Positions 44,194 to 52,642 of a stretch of DNA of 64,000 nucleotides are shown piece by piece (position 1 is the first letter of the stretch; each line of letters starts with the position of its first letter). The position numbers and the translations under genes were made by a program. This stretch comes from Promethearchaeota archaeon (GTDB taxonomy: Archaea > Asgardarchaeota > Lokiarchaeia > Sigyniarchaeales > SOKP01), in assembly GCA_030603385.1 (NCBI GenBank), contig JAUVXW010000005.1:62001-126000 (forward strand). Direction: 5' to 3'. The notes under the pieces are model-generated. The model was given only the letters and a program-made list of their open reading frames with translations, did not search any database and was not told the origin of the DNA.

Positions 44194-45078
44194 ATGGATA
44201 AACAGTTATGTGTTTTACCTTGCAACGGTCTAGATAAATCACTAGGGGTAATTGCGAGAGCAGTAGCACTTAATCTAATTGAAAAAAAACTTGATTTTAA
44301 TTTAATTTGTCCAGTTTTGCTGAATACGGGCGATGAGAAATATGAATCTAATTTAAGAGAATCTAGAACTATTGTAATCGATGGTTGTATGACTAGATGT
44401 GCTACAAAACTAATCGAAGAACGAAATCAAAAAATTTACAAACGAATATTTATCCCCGATATGTCAAAAAAATTAAAAATAAAACCTGGGACGAGTTTAA
44501 AATTGAGTGAAAATGCCAAGAAATTAGCTGAAATGATTGCTAAGGGGTTTTTAGAAGAACTAAAAGTAAGCGAAAAAGAAGATATAGTTATCGTAGCTAA
44601 GACAGAAAGGATGGATTTTTTTGATATTACTGTGGACAAATTCTATTTTCAAGTTCCTAAAGAGGGATATTTCTTCAATGAAAACGATTGTTGGATCAAA
44701 CCAGATAGTAATAGAGCTCTAATTGGTATTACAGATTATCTGCAGAATCAGTCAAGTGATATAATGTTTGTAGAATTACCCGAAATTGGTCAAGAAATTG
44801 AACAATTCGATGATGTTGGTTCTTTTGAATCTGTTAAAACAGTATTGCAATTAATATCTCCTGGTTCAGGAAAAATTGTTGCTGTCAATAAAGCGTTAGA
44901 AGAACATCCTGAATGGATGAATCAGGATTGTTATCAGCAAGGATGGTTTGCAGAATTAGAGTTAAAAGATTTTGAGGAGGATAAAGAATTACTTATGGAT
45001 GGTCCAGAATATTTTGAATATATGAAAGAAAAAATATTAAACGAAAAGGAATTATTAGATAAAGAAAAAGAGGATTAA
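44194..45078 (+). CDS. DGC domain fused to a GcvH-like lipoyl domain
   Basis: 294 aa. Residues 1-125 are a DGC unit: LPCNGLDKSLGVIARAVA and DGCMTRCATKLIEE. Residues 135-290 follow glycine-cleavage H protein: ALIGITDYLQNQSSDIMFVELPEIG, ESVK215TV with the lysine that is lipoylated in H protein, SPGSGKIVAVNKAL and the GWFAELEL strand. Such a fusion would place a lipoyl arm on a cysteine/metal protein. No other glycine-cleavage gene is nearby, so the lipoyl part probably serves sulfur transfer or redox, as in the LbpA proteins of sulfur-oxidising Hdr systems (inference). Coupled to the two DGC genes that follow (1-bp gaps). Confidence 0.8.
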   Translation: MDKQLCVLPCNGLDKSLGVIARAVALNLIEKKLDFNLICPVLLNTGDEKYESNLRESRTIVIDGCMTRCATKLIEERNQKIYKRIFIPDMSKKLKIKPGTSLKLSENAKKLAEMIAKGFLEELKVSEKEDIVIVAKTERMDFFDITVDKFYFQVPKEGYFFNENDCWIKPDSNRALIGITDYLQNQSSDIMFVELPEIGQEIEQFDDVGSFESVKTVLQLISPGSGKIVAVNKALEEHPEWMNQDCYQQGWFAELELKDFEEDKELLMDGPEYFEYMKEKILNEKELLDKEKED

Positions 45079-45079
45079 G

Positions 45080-45502
45080 ATGAATGAAAAGAAAGTTTAT
45101 ATTGTTCCGTGTAGCGGAATTGGAAAAGTTTTTGGAAGCATTGGTAGAAAAACAGCATATATAGTCGTTAACGAATTAGCGAAGGATAAGACCACTTTAG
45201 AATGCTTACCTTTAATAGTAAATGGTAAAAAGGAAGTCATTGAGGCAATAAAGGAAAATAAAGTAATCGCCTTAGATGGCTGCCCCTTAAAATGTTCTTA
45301 TAATGATTTAATGGAAGCTGTTGGAAAAGTAGATGCTCAGTTTTTGACTACTGATATTGTAAAGGAAAATAAAGATTTAAAACCAGAACCTTCAATTATT
45401 CCAGTTGGAGAAAATACTAAGCAATTGTCGATAAAATTAGCAGAAAAGGTGGCTGCTGAAGTTGATAAATTATTAGAAGAAAACATGGAGAGGGACGATT
45501 AA
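45080..45502 (+). CDS. DGC-type cysteine protein
   Basis: 140 aa: VPCSGIGKVFGSIGRKTAYIV, LDGCPLKCSYNDL (DGC-x3-C), closing helix KLAEKVAAEVDKLL. Starts one base after the DGC-GcvH stop. Likely product of tandem duplication with its neighbours; probably binds a metal or carries sulfur on the DGC/C thiols. Catalytic role unknown. Confidence 0.75.
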   Translation: MNEKKVYIVPCSGIGKVFGSIGRKTAYIVVNELAKDKTTLECLPLIVNGKKEVIEAIKENKVIALDGCPLKCSYNDLMEAVGKVDAQFLTTDIVKENKDLKPEPSIIPVGENTKQLSIKLAEKVAAEVDKLLEENMERDD

Positions 45503-45922
45503 ATGAAAAAAAAGGTTGGAATTATTGCTTGTAGTGGTGAAAAATTAGTTGGAGGCACTTTAAGTCGCGCAGCTGCGAGAATAGTTGTTGAAAAATTACG
45601 ACCAAATAATACGATTATTTTATGTCAACCCTTATTTATGGCAGGTGGGTTAGAAAGGCATGGTGGGCAACAGGAGAGGGACTTTGCAAAAAATCATCCA
45701 ACGATAACAATAGAAGGATGTGAAGAGGAATGTGCTAAAATTGCTGTTGATAAGTATAGTGGTAAGCCTGCAGCAACCATATATATTCAAGAGATTGCGG
45801 AAACATATCCTGAACTAAAGCCAAAATCCCGTGAAGATTTAGGAGAGGATGGTATGAAACTTGCTGAAATAATTGCTGAAGAAATAGCGAAAAAAGTGGA
45901 TGAATTATTTCAAAGTAAATAA
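45503..45922 (+). CDS. DGC-type cysteine protein
   Basis: 139 aa. GIIACSGEKLVGGTLSRAAARIV, then GCEEECAKIAVDKYSG with EGC in place of DGC. C-terminal helical segment as in the preceding gene. It abuts the preceding gene (start directly after the stop). Fourth member of the family in this 4-kb region. Confidence 0.75.
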   Translation: MKKKVGIIACSGEKLVGGTLSRAAARIVVEKLRPNNTIILCQPLFMAGGLERHGGQQERDFAKNHPTITIEGCEEECAKIAVDKYSGKPAATIYIQEIAETYPELKPKSREDLGEDGMKLAEIIAEEIAKKVDELFQSK

Positions 45923-45962
45923 TAATGAATTGATAAAAATTAAAATTTTTTAGAGTATTTAA

Positions 45963-46688
45963 ATGGAAAGGGATAAAAGTAAAATTAAGATTGGAATTGT
46001 ATCTGATGGAAAATATGGTGAAAGAGCTTTTGAAAACACTAAAAAGCATTTTGATGTAGAATGGATATTAGTCCCAGATATCCCTCCAACAGTTATGTTA
46101 GATGATGACCTTTACTTTGATATCCCGGAGTGCGAGCTTTATTTATCATATGTTCGGCATCCAGATATCATTTTGGAACTAGCTGGACTCCAAAAACCAT
46201 TAATCTTAGGCATAACACCTGGTCTTGGTTTATTAAAGCAAGCTAGAAATATTAATCCTAAAGTAGTTGGTCCTCGAACCATGTGTTCTTTAGAACCGTA
46301 TACAGGAATTCCAGAGATTGATACTTTCGCAAAATATTTTGGAAAACCTCTTTTTGAATTAAATTTAGACAAGGAGACGAAAATTTTAAATGTAACGGTT
46401 TTAAGATCATCCCCATGCGGCTCCTCAGCTGTGGGAGCAAATTTCATGTTAAATAAAAAGTTAAGTAAAAAAATTTTTCAGGATTATGCTTTAATAGTAT
46501 GTCATGAATGTAGAGCTCCTCGTTTTGGTCATACTTGCGATAAAGAAGTATCAGGAATCATTCACATTCTTTCCTTTATAAATTGTATTGATCCTGAAAA
46601 AAGATCCATGTTCAATAATGAGTTGCAAGAATTTATTAAAAATTTGAATCAAGAATACAAAAATAAAACTGAAATGAAAATATTGTGA
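45963..46688 (+). CDS. DUF166-family protein
   Basis: 241 aa. An alpha/beta protein related to an archaeal family sometimes labelled thymidylate-synthase-like: GIVSDGKYGERAFEN, VPDIPPT, YVRHPDIILELA, PRTMCSLEPYTG, RSSPCGSSAVGANF and a late CHECRAPRFGHTCDKE. The late cysteines may bind metal. Its position after four redox/DGC genes suggests a link to that system; real activity unknown. Starts at ATG 45963 after a 40-bp gap. Confidence 0.72.
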   Translation: MERDKSKIKIGIVSDGKYGERAFENTKKHFDVEWILVPDIPPTVMLDDDLYFDIPECELYLSYVRHPDIILELAGLQKPLILGITPGLGLLKQARNINPKVVGPRTMCSLEPYTGIPEIDTFAKYFGKPLFELNLDKETKILNVTVLRSSPCGSSAVGANFMLNKKLSKKIFQDYALIVCHECRAPRFGHTCDKEVSGIIHILSFINCIDPEKRSMFNNELQEFIKNLNQEYKNKTEMKIL

Positions 46689-46883
46689 AATAAAGTGAGA
46701 GAAGGATTACAGATTTTATATGATTATTTATTAATCAATTATCCAAAATAAAAAGTCGAGAAACTTATTCAGGGCATTTCGAATCCTACTCGATACAGTT
46801 GGATCGTGGAGGAAATAAAAGACTGTCTAAAAAAATTGAAAACACACACAAATCTAAATTTACCTTCTAATTTTCTGTTATTT

Positions 46884-47687
46884 TTATTTGAATTTTTTTT
46901 TCATCCTCATCATTTTAGGAACACCACCTGATTCTGAGAATCTCTTCGGCATCGTTATCCTATGTAATAAATAGTTTAAAGTGAATAATACTAAAATCCA
47001 GACAATTAAGATAACTAGACTTAGTTCGATTGGAATTAGATTGCTTTTATCAATATTATTTCTTAAAAGTTCAGTTAAAAATATAAGTGGTGATAAAAAA
47101 TAGATGAAAGTTACGATAAGAGGGACTTTACTAAGAGGAATGAAAATTCCACTAATAAACAAAATAGGGAATTTTACTAAATTCACAGTGACCATTACAT
47201 CGGACGTCATATCAGTGGGATTTGCTGATATTAAAAGCCCTAAGAGAGAGCCAAGTATTGCCATTAATGAAATTCTAATGAAGATCAGTATCATCGGCAG
47301 AGTAGAAGTTATCAATATGGGGAAGAGAATTAGAAAAATTGTCGTAATAATTGAGGTAACTATGACGGAATATAATGTGGATGCGATAAGGATGCAGAAA
47401 AGTATTTCATTTAAAGAAAGTGGAGCACTTAGTAGTCGTTCCAAGGATTTTTCACGTGTTTCTATGGGTAGTATTACAAGACTAACTGCTGTTGAGGTAA
47501 AAAACGATGTCATTGCGATGATACCAATATATATTTGATTTAGAACCAGATCTCTTCCAAGAATCCAAGATAGCACCATAAAAAAGGGAAACATTAATCC
47601 AAAGATTAAGACAGGTCCCTTTTTCACCTAGAGTGTTAGATTCTTTTTTGATAACATCCAAATGTTTCTTATACTGTTATATTTCAT
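46884..47687 (-). pseudogene. ABC-2-type permease with in-frame TAG
   Basis: The intact frame 46884-47627 encodes a polytopic exporter permease (about six helices; IETREKSLERLLSAPLSLNEIL is the usual cytoplasmic loop). In the same frame, ATG 47687 starts MKYNSIRNIWMLSKKNLTL, which ends at TAG 47628-47630 directly before the GTG at 47627. So the N-terminal cytoplasmic helix is cut off by one amber codon. The adjacent ATPase gene is also destroyed, so this is a dying transporter rather than a pyrrolysine protein. Confidence 0.75.
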
Positions 47688-47880
47688 ATTGCATCCCTCT
47701 TATTAGATTTTGAATCTTTTTCTATTAAATGAATAAATACATCTTCTAAGGCGGTTTCCTTATTTTACGTTGTACGTTAAAATATTTGGATGCTGAACAA
47801 CCTAATCAATAACCAGCTTTATATTTTTAGCCTTTCTTACAAAAAGCCATATTGTAGATTTATCGACTAAAGATTAGAAG
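47684..47880 (-). pseudogene. C-terminal remnant of an ABC ATPase
   Basis: Only the regulatory tail remains, in pieces: RKAKNIKLVID then TAG, VVQHPNILTYNVK then TAA, and, in a shifted frame, ETALEDVFIHLIEK with a normal ending DAI and a TGA that overlaps the permease ATG. ABC exporter ATPases usually end with a LEDVFLHLT segment. The Walker and signature domains are missing. Cognate of the broken permease just downstream. Confidence 0.7.
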
Positions 47881-47926
47881 TCATATTATAAATAATAATA
47901 AAAAAAAAGTAAATTTAGCTTATTTT

Positions 47927-48223
47927 TTATATGTTGATAATACTATCATTTGCTAAAACGATATCAATGAGTTCTCCATAATCCTTCAATTCTACATTAT
48001 CGAAGACAACTTTATTTAATCCACGAATATTGACATCATCTTTACATGCAATTACTTTTATCCCTTGATTTAGCGCGTCTGATGTTTCTTTCACGGTTTT
48101 ATTAGCTAAATAAACTGCATTTTGTAGTAAACATATGGTTTTATCATCTTCTTTATTCTCTAAAACAAGCTCCAATCCTGTTTTATCTTGACTAGTTATA
48201 AAATAAACTATTTTTTTCCCCAT
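47927..48223 (-). CDS. DsrH/TusB-like sulfur-relay protein
   Basis: 98 aa. CLLQNAVYLANKT and GIKVIACKDDVNIRGL (KDD-x(n)-RG) match the TusB/DsrH small subunit family; a cysteine sits just before KDD. Last gene of the tusA-yeeE-dsrEFH operon. With DsrE and DsrF it would form a hexameric sulfurtransferase carrying persulfide. Confidence 0.75.
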   Translation of the reverse strand: MGKKIVYFITSQDKTGLELVLENKEDDKTICLLQNAVYLANKTVKETSDALNQGIKVIACKDDVNIRGLNKVVFDNVELKDYGELIDIVLANDSIINI

Positions 48224-48235
48224 TTTTTTTCCCTC

Positions 48236-48580
48236 TTAAAATGTAATTGCTAAATCACAATCTGCGAGTATTTTTAGAACCTCATCGTGTTCTTTTACAC
48301 TCACATCTTCAATCAAATCGTCTGTAGAGAGAGCTCGGTCATCAAGAGATTTTTTATCGATAATTATATCTAAGTCAATACTTTTTAGAAAATCCATATG
48401 TGGTTGATACATAGTTTTATCAACGTCTTTTATAAAAGCAAATACCGCATCATTAATTACTAACGTTATTGGCTCAAAATCACCACTAACAGCGACAGAC
48501 ATTCTTAACCCTTCAACAGGATATAAAGTTCCATGAGGTGGTTGCTTTAAAATTATAATTACATTTTTTTCTTCCGACAT
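48236..48580 (-). CDS. DsrF/TusC-like sulfur-relay protein
   Basis: 114 aa with the DsrE-fold pattern: IIILKQPPHGTLYPVEGLRMSVAV, ITLVINDAVFAFIK and a late VKEHDEVLKIL. No active-site cysteine, as is usual in the structural DsrF/TusC subunit. Between dsrE-like and dsrH-like genes with gaps of 12-15 bp. Confidence 0.75.
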   Translation of the reverse strand: MSEEKNVIIILKQPPHGTLYPVEGLRMSVAVSGDFEPITLVINDAVFAFIKDVDKTMYQPHMDFLKSIDLDIIIDKKSLDDRALSTDDLIEDVSVKEHDEVLKILADCDLAITF

Positions 48581-48594
48581 TTATTTTTCACCTT

Positions 48595-48966
48595 TTAAGA
48601 AACCACAATTAATTTATCAGTAAGCTCAATTATCTTAGCTAAGTCAGGGGTTCCCGCTCGTTTAATATCCGCATCACCACATTCTTTTCTATCTAAGCAA
48701 TTCTTCATGGTACCTCTTACAAGTAAGCATAAATTACACAACCTTACTACGGCGCCTTTATCGAGGATTTCTCTAAAGCCCTCTTCGATATTATAAATGC
48801 CTTCTATTTTTTTCTGATTACGCAAAACTGCATTCACCGCATCCATATAGCAAAAAATCCGAACATCATGACCTTTATCTAAAGCAGCATTAGCTAGTTT
48901 ACACACAGTTTCAGCTGCTTGAGTTTGATATGGCCCAGAAAAAAATAAGATACCTAATTTTGCCAT
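48595..48966 (-). CDS. DsrE/TusD-like sulfurtransferase
   Basis: 123-aa DsrE-fold protein. ILFFSGPYQTQAAETVCKLANAAL, FCYMDAVNAV, VVRLCNLCLLVRG (the cysteines near the DsrE active site) and CLDRKECGDADI. It should accept sulfur as a persulfide, probably from the adjacent TusA. No dissimilatory sulfite reductase is in the window, so the system likely moves thiosulfate- or polysulfide-derived sulfur for biosynthesis or thiolation. Confidence 0.8.
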   Translation of the reverse strand: MAKLGILFFSGPYQTQAAETVCKLANAALDKGHDVRIFCYMDAVNAVLRNQKKIEGIYNIEEGFREILDKGAVVRLCNLCLLVRGTMKNCLDRKECGDADIKRAGTPDLAKIIELTDKLIVVS

Positions 48967-48984
48967 CTGATTTCATCTCTTATA

Positions 48985-50043
48985 TTATTTCCGCATAAAA
49001 AGTAAATAAGCCATCAACCAACAACCTAGGATAATGAATGCACCAGATAATAGGCTTCCGAGAGAAAGCTGTGGAAAACCGCTTAAAATGTTACCTATAT
49101 TGCATCCCATAGCTATGATTGCTCCAATTCCCATCGCTAATCCACCAATAAATTGAATCAAGATAGTTTTTGCCTGTTTAGGGGTTCTCAACTTGAATTC
49201 TTTTGCAATAATCGCACTAATAAAAGCACCAATAACAATCCCTATTACTAACCATGTTTCCCAACCTAATGCTGAATTAACACCTGTATTCCAGAATTTA
49301 TTCCAGCCGACCCAACCACCTGTAATCCCTAAAGGATAATTTCGACCAGCTGCCGCTGAAGTCACATAAGCAAACAATGCTATTATTCCTATTGCAACTG
49401 CAGTTACAGCCCAATGCCATCCTTGTTTGAAAGTTTTTTGCCCAAAATTGGAAAAATCAAGCATGGGTTTATTTTCTCTTTTTTTTGCTCGTAATTCACG
49501 CCATATCCAAAAATAAGCAATTAAAGCAATTCCTGCTATACCAATGATTAACATAAATATTGGTGTGAGATCTCCAAAAAGTGTAAGTGCAGTGTTATCT
49601 GAGTAGGTAATTTTTGTACTATCTTGTAATTCTTTAGCTATGGGGTTAAGTGCTCCAACTTTCGTAAAATAAGCACCACCTGCAAACCCTAATAAAGCAA
49701 CTAGTGAACCCATCATACCTTCTCCTACTCGATATGTAGTTCCACTTGCGCATCCAGCGGCTAAGACCATTCCGACTCCGAAAATTAACCCTCCGATAAT
49801 GTTAGCACCCCATGCAAAATGCTTAGGATTTAAGGTAATTATGTCCGCAAATGACATTATTGCAAAACCTAACATTGACACAAGTATTGCTAGTGCTACT
49901 GATTTTGCTAATTTGTACTCTTTTAATAATATAATATCTCTAAAAGCAGAATTCATGCAAAACCTTCCTCGCTGTAATACAAATCCAAAAATAATTCCTA
50001 AAATTAATCCAGGAATTAACGCATACTCTATATCTATTGCCAT
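48985..50043 (-). CDS. YeeE/YedE-family (TsuA-type) sulfur-compound transporter
   Basis: 352-aa membrane protein with about nine helices. GFVLQRGRFCMNSAF at the N-terminus, GMVLAAGCASGTTYRVGEG, and AMGCNIGNILSGF near the C-terminus each carry the conserved cysteine that relays thiosulfate in the TsuA type. It is flanked by tusA and dsrE, a common pairing for importing thiosulfate sulfur. Start ATG 50043. Confidence 0.87.
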   Translation of the reverse strand: MAIDIEYALIPGLILGIIFGFVLQRGRFCMNSAFRDIILLKEYKLAKSVALAILVSMLGFAIMSFADIITLNPKHFAWGANIIGGLIFGVGMVLAAGCASGTTYRVGEGMMGSLVALLGFAGGAYFTKVGALNPIAKELQDSTKITYSDNTALTLFGDLTPIFMLIIGIAGIALIAYFWIWRELRAKKRENKPMLDFSNFGQKTFKQGWHWAVTAVAIGIIALFAYVTSAAAGRNYPLGITGGWVGWNKFWNTGVNSALGWETWLVIGIVIGAFISAIIAKEFKLRTPKQAKTILIQFIGGLAMGIGAIIAMGCNIGNILSGFPQLSLGSLLSGAFIILGCWLMAYLLFMRK

Positions 50044-50056
50044 TTTTTCTTTTCAC

Positions 50057-50290
50057 CTATTTTATTTTAACTAATATTTTCCATTCAGAAGCTCCAACTT
50101 TGTCAGTTGAAAGAACTTCATTTCCCATTGATTTCATTGTTTCAGGAATTCTTTCTGCTGAAAGAGGATAATCTATCAAGATTTCTAGAACTTCTCCTGA
50201 ATTCATTTTTTTAGCTTTCCTCTTACTTTTGACATCAGGGTAGGGACAAACCTCCCCTCTACAATCTAATGTTTCTGTAACATCAACCAT
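50057..50290 (-). CDS. tusA: TusA sulfur carrier
   Basis: 77 aa: LDCRGEVCPYPDVKSKRK carries the CPxP active cysteine (here CPYP), followed by EVLEILIDYPLSAERIP and closing WKILVKIK. It carries persulfide sulfur from the transporter toward DsrE-type proteins. First gene of the minus-strand operon, whose promoter faces three operator palindromes. Confidence 0.9.
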   Translation of the reverse strand: MVDVTETLDCRGEVCPYPDVKSKRKAKKMNSGEVLEILIDYPLSAERIPETMKSMGNEVLSTDKVGASEWKILVKIK

Positions 50291-50328
50291 TTTTTTTCAC
50301 TTTTTTATACTTTTTTATCAATTTTTAG

Positions 50329-50341
50329 TTACAATTTGTAA
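50329..50341. promoter_or_regulatory. Operator-like palindrome A
   Basis: TTACAATTTGTAA, 39 bp upstream of the tusA start. One of four near-identical sites in the sulfur region (see 50477, 50537, 52177). Likely bound by the Lrp-like regulator at 50579. Confidence 0.65.
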
Positions 50342-50476
50342 ATTGATAAAATAAACAATATTAAGAAATTTATAAAGATTTCTTAATATTGAGTATGGTG
50401 GTAAAAGTAGCGTATATATCTAGTAATATATCTTTTTTAAATCTTTACATTTCTTAATGTATTCGTATAAATTCAC

Positions 50477-50489
50477 TTACAAAATGTAA
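50477..50489. promoter_or_regulatory. Operator-like palindrome B
   Basis: TTACAAAATGTAA in the middle of the divergent promoter region between tusA and the regulator gene. Confidence 0.6.
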
Positions 50490-50536
50490 CATCATAATCA
50501 AAATTTTGAATATAAGGGATCCATTAATAAATTATA

Positions 50537-50549
50537 TTACAATTTGTAA
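50537..50549. promoter_or_regulatory. Operator-like palindrome C
   Basis: TTACAATTTGTAA, identical to site A, 30 bp upstream of the regulator start codon. This placement over the regulator's own promoter suggests autoregulation. Confidence 0.65.
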
Positions 50550-50578
50550 CTTAAATAAAAAGAAATTCTTATGGAAAA

Positions 50579-51187
50579 ATGGATGAAATTAAGCAATTTA
50601 AAAAAATTTTAAAGCTAGATAAAATGAACATTGAAATTTTCAAGTCTTTAACTGAAGATGGAAAGATAAATTATTCAAGAATCGGAAAAAAATTTGGTGT
50701 ATCTCATGTTGCTATAAAAAACCGGTATGAAAACCTAATAAAAAAAAATATTATTAAACCAAGCCTGTTAGTTAATTTTTCAAAGTTAGATTTCAAATTA
50801 GCAATTTTATTATTAGAATTAGAAACTGAGAGTCATGACAAAATAAAAGATACCTATTCTAAATGTCCCAGAGTTTTATTCTCTTTTAATTTAATAGGTG
50901 AATATAATCATCTTTTAGTATTTTTTGCTGAAAATTTAGGAACTATAGAAACAATTTTTAATTCCTGTATGCTATATAATTTGAAGGGTGTGAGAAAGTC
51001 GAATATCCTAATATTTGGAAGTTTAAAAGAGGATCTCTTTTTACCTTTAAATTTATCTCAACTTGCCCAACAAAATGAAAATACTCCATGTGGAACTTGT
51101 TGCAAGTTTTGTAAATCTTTTATTCAAGGTCAATGCATTGGTTGTCCAGCATCAAAATATTACAAGGGACCATTAAAAATAATCTAA
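50579..51187 (+). CDS. Lrp/AsnC-like regulator with C-terminal cysteine cluster
   Basis: 202 aa. Residues 10-65 are an AsnC-type helix-turn-helix (INYSRIGKKFGVSHVAIKNR). The middle is the RAM-like ligand domain. Residues 171-195 hold CGTCCKFC and, after a spacer, CIGC, six cysteines that could bind an iron-sulfur cluster or zinc, or sense thiols. It is divergent from tusA-yeeE-dsrEFH, with palindromes A-C between them. I infer that it controls that operon and itself in response to redox or sulfur state, and probably the thioredoxin/CcdA operon (palindrome D). Confidence 0.78.
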   Translation: MDEIKQFKKILKLDKMNIEIFKSLTEDGKINYSRIGKKFGVSHVAIKNRYENLIKKNIIKPSLLVNFSKLDFKLAILLLELETESHDKIKDTYSKCPRVLFSFNLIGEYNHLLVFFAENLGTIETIFNSCMLYNLKGVRKSNILIFGSLKEDLFLPLNLSQLAQQNENTPCGTCCKFCKSFIQGQCIGCPASKYYKGPLKII

Positions 51188-51283
51188 TTCAGATAAAAAA
51201 TTGTTTATTTAAACAAAAAAATTAAACCTTTAGGATTAAAACCTATATATTTTTTGTTAGGTAAAGCTGTTTTTACTTTTTTG

Positions 51284-52003
51284 TTAAACGTTTTTATTTT
51301 TTAATCTTTTTTTCTTTACTGCTCGAATCTTATACAATTCAACATATAAATGACGACCCATTATCTTCCTATATTTACATTTCACTACTCCTTTTTGTAT
51401 TAAATCATCAGGTATGCTTTCTTTTGTAATTATTCCCTTATTATCATCTTTTTTATGAACATATTCATAAATCCATAAAGGAATCTTTTTTGCAGTTCCA
51501 TACCCTAATTTATCATATACTAAATCGATAAATTCCTTTCTATCTGTACCTTGAATTTCACACGAGGCATTGACAAGTTTATTAATCGCTAATTGCCCTG
51601 GTTGAAATTTATTATATATTTTTTTTACTTCAACATTGTAATTTTTGACAGATGGAGAGTTATTGCATTGTTCAACAATAGCATCCCTCAGTATATTAGT
51701 AAATTTTTTGCTTAATTTTAATACTCTATAAACTTTTACGACTCGAGAATTACTATCCACTAACACTAATTTCAGCTTTTTTGGATAATTTTTCTGTAAA
51801 TTTATTTGATTCTTATTGTGTTCTATTTCTTGATAGAGACAATTTGAATATGTAACATCACTCCAATCCAAATTTCCGATTTTAAATACAAGAAAAATTA
51901 CATGTGGTCTTACAATAAGTTTAAGTATTATTTTCCCTGATTTATATGCTTTAATTTCTTGTTTTGTTGGATATTTCATACCAACAATTAGATTACTATT
52001 CAT
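51284..52003 (-). CDS. Hypothetical protein (239 aa), lysine-rich
   Basis: I do not recognise this gene. It is basic (many Lys), soluble, begins MNSNLIVGMKYPTKQEIKA and ends KKKRLKNKNV. A C-terminal segment (IPLWIYEYVHKKDD, VVKCKYRKIMGRHLYV) has a winged-helix-like look. It is alone on the minus strand between the regulator and the thioredoxin operon. Codon use is very A-rich, slightly more so than its neighbours, which may hint at a mobile origin, but there are no other signs. Confidence 0.55.
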   Translation of the reverse strand: MNSNLIVGMKYPTKQEIKAYKSGKIILKLIVRPHVIFLVFKIGNLDWSDVTYSNCLYQEIEHNKNQINLQKNYPKKLKLVLVDSNSRVVKVYRVLKLSKKFTNILRDAIVEQCNNSPSVKNYNVEVKKIYNKFQPGQLAINKLVNASCEIQGTDRKEFIDLVYDKLGYGTAKKIPLWIYEYVHKKDDNKGIITKESIPDDLIQKGVVKCKYRKIMGRHLYVELYKIRAVKKKRLKNKNV

Positions 52004-52176
52004 GTAATCTAATTCTATAAAATTTTTATACCAAGGAAGGTTCCTATGAATTTCTTCAATTGAATTATCCTCTATTATCCATCACTTTCTAGGCTCTATA
52101 TTAAATGAGTAATATTCATTTAAATAATGGCAAATCTGATGCTTTTTAGCTTAGAATATTATACTCATTTATAATG

Positions 52177-52189
52177 TTACAAAATGTAA
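52177..52189. promoter_or_regulatory. Operator-like palindrome D
   Basis: TTACAAAATGTAA, identical to site B, 99 bp upstream of the start of the 52288 gene. It links the thioredoxin/CcdA operon to the sulfur regulator. A degenerate half-site TTACAAATTAATAA follows about 20 bp downstream. Confidence 0.6.
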
Positions 52190-52287
52190 CTTAAATGCTT
52201 AATATTCTTACAAATTAATAAAATATAAATTTAGATTTAAATTAAATATTTTTATATAATACTAATTACAAATATGGTTTTGTAGTT

Positions 52288-52617
52288 ATGAATGTGTCCT
52301 TTTCAAATAAAGCAAAGGAATATACTAAAAAAAAAAGAATTATCAATCTTTTAGTAAAAATTTCATTTTTTACACAAGGTTGCATTCATATTTATGAACC
52401 CAAATTGGAACCAATTCCAAATGATAAATTAGGAAATTTTCAGAAAAATAAAAGACTTGTAGTTAATGGAATTAATATATATTTCTCAGATCAGTATATA
52501 GAGACATATAACACCCAAAAAGAGCTCTATATAGATTTACAGAAATTCCCAAAACAAAAACTTATATTGAAAAATCTCGAGCCAATTATAATTCAGACAT
52601 GCAAATTGGATAAATAA
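52288..52617 (+). CDS. Small protein, weakly IscA/HesB-like
   Basis: 109 aa, basic, soluble. LLVKISFFTQGCIHIYEPKLEPIP, then KRLVVNGINIYFSD and a late LIL strand recall the small beta-rich HesB/IscA-like (CC/Se motif) group, but only one Cys is kept. Not confident. First gene downstream of palindrome D, followed by a thioredoxin and CcdA, so it should act in thiol or iron-sulfur chemistry. Confidence 0.45.
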   Translation: MNVSFSNKAKEYTKKKRIINLLVKISFFTQGCIHIYEPKLEPIPNDKLGNFQKNKRLVVNGINIYFSDQYIETYNTQKELYIDLQKFPKQKLILKNLEPIIIQTCKLDK

Positions 52618-52642
52618 ATAAGAACAATTAAAAACCCATAAA

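Noticed and set aside
47628..47630. Pyrrolysine (TAG) in the ABC permease
   Set aside because: The neighbouring ATPase is destroyed by other stops and a frameshift; no Pyl genes are in the window, and the MttB-like protein does not use TAG.
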